Of a stretch of 36,601 nucleotides of DNA, positions 33,271 through 36,601 are shown in pieces. The first letter of the stretch is position 1. Each line of letters begins with the position of its first letter. Source of the stretch: Amycolatopsis palatopharyngis. Lineage in GTDB: Bacteria; Actinomycetota; Actinomycetes; Mycobacteriales; Pseudonocardiaceae. A model generated the notes under the pieces. That model was not told where the DNA came from and ran no database searches. It worked only from the letters and a program-made list of their open reading frames with translations. The stretch lies in assembly GCF_003385185.1 (NCBI RefSeq), contig NZ_PQHZ01000055.1, positions 1-36,601 of the forward strand, in the 5' to 3' direction. The position numbers were made by a program, and so were the translations under genes.

Positions 33271-35010
33271 TCAGCGGCGCGAGCGGGTACCGCTGCGGCG
33301 ACCACACGCGGGGGTCGAGACCCGTGCGGCACCAGACGGGCGCGTCGAGCCACTACGCGCTCGGGCCCGGCTCGCGCGGGCCTTGATGTCCCGCGTCGTG
33401 CTTGCCGGCGGCCGGCAGGGCGGCGGACGGTGCAGGTGGGTCAGGTCGTCCAGCAGGAGGCGTAGTGCGTGCGCGGCTTGCTGGGGCATGACTCCGTTGC
33501 CCAATGCCCGGAGTTGCGCGGTGCGGGGCAGGTCGAGGTTCTCAGCGGTGACCCAGCCCGCGGGCAGGCCCATGAGCCACTCGACGAACGGCGGCGCGAG
33601 CACGGGGCGGCCGTGACGCCCGGGCTGGGTCGGGTAGGGCGCAAGCCGTCGCGTGACGACTTCCCAGCGGTGTACGGCGGCGTACTCCCCCCAGTCCACC
33701 GGCGATGGCTTACCGGATGCGACGCGACGGGCGCGCGAGGCGCGCGCGTGGTTGGCACGGTCACTCATCTCCTTCCGCGTGCTCGTGCGAGTGTGGGGCG
33801 TGGTGACGGCAATGACGACCGAGGGCAGCATCAGGTCGCCCTTCGAACCGCGCTGAGCCGGGCAGCCCTTCGTCCCGTCGGTCGCGCGTGGGGTCGGCAA
33901 GAGTCGTAGGGTGTCCAAGAGGGATGGGCCTCCTTGTCGTGAGGCAGCGGAGATTCCGTTGGAAGAACCGTCGTGCGCGGTCGGTGTCGGCAGCAGGCCC
34001 CCAGACGCCTGAGGAGAGGCAGCTAGAAATCCCCCCTCCCCCGGAGTTTGCGTTGCTGCGCAGCACTTTCCGCTCTGCTCGGGGACGGGTGGCGTGGTGA
34101 GGGTGCGTGCGCGGTCGGGCAGGGACGGCCCGCCGCTGTGTGTTTCGTGAGTGCAGTTCTTCGCATCCGATGCGGTCGGCGTCGGTAGTAGCCGCACCGA
34201 GTCCGTCAGCGTCACGCACCCTGTCGGGATCGGAGGCCCGGTGTGTGGACGGTCTGGATCGCTGCTGAGCGTGAGTCCGCCGCTGTCGGTGTCGGCAGCA
34301 GCTGGGGCGGTTGGATCACCGAGTCGACGGCGTCGTTGAGGTTGACCTGATGCTCGCCCGCACGACGCGCGGCGGGGTCTGTCGGGCCGCGCGGTTCCCG
34401 GTCGCGGGCCTGCGGGGTCGGCATCATCCGTACCCCGGGTTTGCTGGGGGACGGCACACAGGAACACGCGTTCGCGTCGGTGGGCGGCTCCGATGTCGCT
34501 GGCTCGTACGCAACGCCAGACCGCGTCACACCCCGCTTCGGCCAGCCCACCGAGTACACGGTCGAGGCCGCCGTTTCGCCATCGCAGGGCGGCGACGTTC
34601 TCCACGACAACGAGGTTCGGTCGTAGAACGCGAATGGCGTCCAGAATGTTGTTCCACAGTCCACTACGAGCGCCTTTCTCGATACCCGCGCGCCGACCGG
34701 CGGCGGAAATGTCCTGACAGGGGAACCCGGCGGTGAGTACCTCGATCGGCTGCACAGCGGTGAAGTCGACCGCGCGCAGATCGCCGAGATTCGCCACACC
34801 GGGCAGGCGGGCGGCGAGGATGGCCGAGGCGTGCGGGTCGGTCTCGGCGTACCAGGCGATCCGCCCGCCGAGCACCGAGGCGACACCGACATCGAGCCCG
34901 GCCAACCCGGTGCACAGCGACCCGATCACCGCGCCCTCGGTCGCGACGAACCGCAAACCGTCCGCGGCCGAGGATCCGCGAGCATGGGAGGTGCTTCGGT
35001 TACGGCGCAC
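33271..35010 (-). CDS. DNA (cytosine-5) methyltransferase with repeat-bearing insert
   Basis: Up to 579 aa from GTG 35010; GTG 34929 (start of VIGSLCTGLAGLD) is an alternative. Conserved motifs: I GSLCTGLAGLDVG, IV with the catalytic Cys GFPCQDIS, VI VVVENVAAL, VIII HRRERVFL, and IX/X LRALGNGVMPQQAAHALRLL. Between VIII and IX lies a target-recognition region of over 250 residues. It holds the recurring element LLPTPxAxD...GGPSLxDxxR three times, a pattern I associate with phage and mobile-element enzymes. Enzymes of this group methylate the C5 of cytosine, here probably to protect the element or evade restriction. No endonuclease partner is visible. The basic C-terminal tail (about 45 residues) may be over-extended coding. 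Confidence 0.92.
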   Translation of the reverse strand: MRRNRSTSHARGSSAADGLRFVATEGAVIGSLCTGLAGLDVGVASVLGGRIAWYAETDPHASAILAARLPGVANLGDLRAVDFTAVQPIEVLTAGFPCQDISAAGRRAGIEKGARSGLWNNILDAIRVLRPNLVVVENVAALRWRNGGLDRVLGGLAEAGCDAVWRCVRASDIGAAHRRERVFLCAVPQQTRGTDDADPAGPRPGTARPDRPRRASCGRASGQPQRRRRLGDPTAPAAADTDSGGLTLSSDPDRPHTGPPIPTGCVTLTDSVRLLPTPTASDAKNCTHETHSGGPSLPDRARTLTTPPVPEQSGKCCAATQTPGEGGFLAASPQASGGLLPTPTAHDGSSNGISAASRQGGPSLLDTLRLLPTPRATDGTKGCPAQRGSKGDLMLPSVVIAVTTPHTRTSTRKEMSDRANHARASRARRVASGKPSPVDWGEYAAVHRWEVVTRRLAPYPTQPGRHGRPVLAPPFVEWLMGLPAGWVTAENLDLPRTAQLRALGNGVMPQQAAHALRLLLDDLTHLHRPPPCRPPASTTRDIKARASRARARSGSTRPSGAARVSTPACGRRSGTRSRR

Positions 35011-35155
35011 GGTGCGCCTCCCGCGTCCGGACTCGCCGCACCTGACGATCGGCCGGGGGCGGGCAGCGATGGCGGGTCACGGCGCGGCGGGCGGCCGCCG
35101 GGCGGCGATAACGCCGGTCCCAGCCGCAGTCGCGGCAGTGCACCAAAGTGCTCAC
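35000..35155 (-). CDS. 51-aa zinc-finger-like protein between two methyltransferase genes
   Basis: GTG 35155 overlaps the stop of the upstream methyltransferase gene as GTGA. Its TAA (35000-35002) lies just inside the next gene's first codons. The product reads MSTLVHCRDCGWDRRY, then a basic helix and VTRHRCPPP, so a CxxC...H-x-C set could bind one zinc. The remainder is strongly basic. Small zinc-finger proteins of this form are common in actinobacterial elements and phages and may bind DNA or the neighbouring enzymes. It is short and easily missed. Confidence 0.7.
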   Translation of the reverse strand: MSTLVHCRDCGWDRRYRRPAAARRAVTRHRCPPPADRQVRRVRTREAHRAP

Positions 35156-36405
35156 GCCGCCCACCCCCGCGTACCGTCGTCTACCTCGCCCGCGATGCGG
35201 CGCGAGACGCGCGGCAGAGCGTCCGAGGGTGCGCCCCGGCGGGCCGCTGAGGGCTCGAGCGGCTTGCGAAAACAGACCACATCCTCATGCGAAATCAGAT
35301 GAAGAGGCAGCCCCTGCTCGCGTTGTTTGCGGATGAAGTCGCGCTGGAAGAACGAGCCCCGGGCGACGAGTTCGCGATCAGCGACGCGGGCCAGCAGCGC
35401 CACGCACCGCTCGACGGGAACGAGCCCGGCGGCGACCCCACACGCGATGACTTGCGAGGGCAGGTCAATCAGCTCGGAATGCTCCCGCCATGGCCGAACG
35501 GTGATCGCCACATGACCGCCGGGGCGCAGGACTGCGGCGCAGCCGGTGAGGATGCGGGTGAACCCGGCCAGCAACCGGTGGTGCCCGACGTTGGCGAGGT
35601 TGCCGCGGTCCAGAGTGGAGCCGTAGCGGTGGTGATACTTGCGGACCTTCCCGTCCCCGGACGGGTCGGCGGCCGTGACGACCTGGCCGTGTGTGGACGG
35701 CCCGTACGGCGGCGAGGTCACCACCAGCGCCACCCTGCCGACGTACTCGGCCGGGAGGATGTTTTCCAACTGTCGGGCGTCCCCGGCGAACACCTGGGCG
35801 TCGTGGTCGTGTCCCCGTTCGCGGGCCAGGTTGAGGTTCGCGTGGGCGACGGTGACCCAGTGCGGTTCGTACTCGATGCCGACCGCGCGCCGCCCGGCGT
35901 CGATCGCCTCGATCAGGGTGGTGCCGCTGCCTGCCATCGGGTCGAGCACCACGTCGCCGGGGCGGGTGTAGTGGGCGATCGCGTGCGCGGCGATGGCGGG
36001 GAGCATCTTGGCCGGGTGTGCGGTCGACTCCGGCACGAACCGGCCCTTGCGTTGGGCGGCCGGGGATGCCTGCGCGGTCGCCCACACCGACAGCGCCACC
36101 TCGCCCGGATCGGTCGTGACCGTCGCCGCCCCGGCGGGGCCGCCACCATCCCGACGTTCGGTGGCGACCGCGTCGCGACGGTCCTTGGAGAGTGTGGCGT
36201 TGGCGGCGTCGATGACGGTCCGCGGGATGCGCACCGTCGGCTCGTCGTCGGTGCCAACGCCGGGCAGTGAGGACGAGCCGACGGTGTGGGGGCCGGCAGG
36301 GTCGCCGGGTGTGTGCGACATGGGGCACCTGTCTTTCGCAAGGATGAGTACGGGATGTGCGGGGTGCGGGTGGCGGGCGGCGGCCCGCGTGAGCGACCGC
36401 GTCAT
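35152..36405 (-). CDS. DNA amino-methyltransferase (N4-cytosine / N6-adenine type)
   Basis: Up to 417 aa from ATG 36405, chosen because GGGAGAG precedes it by five bases and it overlaps the upstream frame as ATGA. ATG 36321 (MSHTPGDPAG) is a reasonable alternative, giving 389 aa. The SAM motif VVLDPMAGSGTTLIEA (about 154-169 of the long form) is followed by the catalytic TSPPYGPS (about 230) and GGHVAITVRPWR, the FxGxG-before-SPPY order. SPPY favours N4-cytosine, but N6-adenine is possible. The polar N-terminus of about 110 residues is unlike the catalytic core. It shares GTGA with the zinc-finger gene downstream. It is part of the element's modification module. Confidence 0.9.
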   Translation of the reverse strand: MTRSLTRAAARHPHPAHPVLILAKDRCPMSHTPGDPAGPHTVGSSSLPGVGTDDEPTVRIPRTVIDAANATLSKDRRDAVATERRDGGGPAGAATVTTDPGEVALSVWATAQASPAAQRKGRFVPESTAHPAKMLPAIAAHAIAHYTRPGDVVLDPMAGSGTTLIEAIDAGRRAVGIEYEPHWVTVAHANLNLARERGHDHDAQVFAGDARQLENILPAEYVGRVALVVTSPPYGPSTHGQVVTAADPSGDGKVRKYHHRYGSTLDRGNLANVGHHRLLAGFTRILTGCAAVLRPGGHVAITVRPWREHSELIDLPSQVIACGVAAGLVPVERCVALLARVADRELVARGSFFQRDFIRKQREQGLPLHLISHEDVVCFRKPLEPSAARRGAPSDALPRVSRRIAGEVDDGTRGWAA

Positions 36406-36599
36406 CGGCGCTCTCCCGGCGCGACGGAACCGGCCGCGCCGTGGCCGTCGCTCGCCGCCTCGGGTGAGGCGCTCTGTGCGACAACCCGCGAGTTCTCTCG
36501 TCCGTTGTGGACGTACCTGGGCGATGTGGCCCCCTGGACCTGGGCATGTTTTCCCGTTTGGGTGATCATTAGGCGCAATGACTCAACTTCAGGATTCAT
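36402..36599 (-). CDS. Possible 65-aa small protein at the window edge
   Basis: ATG 36599 or the inner ATG 36569 (MITQTGKHAQVQG) opens a frame ending TGA at 36402-36404, coupled to the methyltransferase start. The product is polar with no recognised motif. The first 40 bases look AT-richer and intergenic, so the true start may be the inner ATG, or the frame may only be a leader. Confidence 0.35.
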   Translation of the reverse strand: MNPEVESLRLMITQTGKHAQVQGATSPRYVHNGRENSRVVAQSASPEAASDGHGAAGSVAPGERR

Positions 36600-36601
36600 G
36601 A

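Noticed and set aside
32709..33353. 214-codon minus frame overlapping the excisionase and methyltransferase ends
   Set aside because: Low-complexity Pro/Arg/Ser sequence from high GC, in conflict with two well-supported genes.
35287..36270. 327-codon plus frame opposite the amino-methyltransferase
   Set aside because: Shadow; the minus frame has DPMAGSGTT and TSPPY.
1..36601. CRISPR array, rRNA or tRNA genes
   Set aside because: No regularly spaced repeats, no rRNA-like stretches and no cloverleaf or TPsiC-type GGTTCRA signal noticed on either strand. A tRNAscan or Infernal run would settle it.

Overview
The window comes from a high-GC actinomycete chromosome. Gene styles (LCP-LytR_C protein, GTG starts, short GTGA/ATGA overlaps, twin-domain secreted proteins, actinobacterial integrated-element genes) suggest Pseudonocardiaceae or a close relative. 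That placement is inference from style, not a phylogenetic result.

The unifying theme from about 1 to 29.6 kb is zinc and divalent-metal homeostasis. A Fur-family regulator that looks like Zur (26342-26764) lies in a znuA / znuB-zur / znuC locus. Five 15-nt palindromes of one type (TGA(T/A)AA...TCA, centred near 2525, 10566, 13221, 14637 and 28745) match the established actinobacterial Zur-box pattern. Each sits in front of, or at the start of, a separate transcription unit: (i) a divergent pair of units, with a large secreted Asp-box propeller/VWA protein on one side and a small secreted peptide, an FtsH-like zinc protease and a secreted subtilase on the other; (ii) a FecB/FecCD/FecE-type uptake operon with an embedded methyltransferase (10580 down to 6822); (iii) a 98-aa protein, a COG0523 GTPase and a WD40 protein (13171 down to 10828); (iv) a Cys-rich protein plus methyltransferase, divergent from a His-rich protein; (v) znuA/znuC.

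Interleaved with this zinc-starvation set is a metal-excess set. It holds a CzrA-type ArsR repressor, its operator and a divergent P1B-4 ATPase that carries an in-frame TGA (15409-17849). It also holds a KmtR-like ArsR repressor and a CDF exporter (18077-19689), separated by relics of an MFS transporter and an MBL-fold hydrolase. Then come an LCP cell-wall ligase, a CaCA-type antiporter, a GlsB/YeaQ membrane protein and two tandem CNNM/CorC-type proteins (20142-26102).

From about 30 kb to the right edge the content changes to an integrated element on the minus strand. It has a tyrosine integrase, a helix-turn-helix excisionase-like protein, a C5-cytosine methyltransferase with a repeat-bearing insert, a 51-aa zinc-finger-like protein squeezed between two methyltransferase genes by overlaps, and an amino-type DNA methyltransferase. 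A broken murF fragment lies at the junction. No tRNA, rRNA or CRISPR array was seen.

The most unusual proposal is that the first 6 kb is a zinc-starvation-induced envelope/secretion module built around two proteases, a secreted peptide and an adhesin-like VWA protein. I do not recognise this as a described system.
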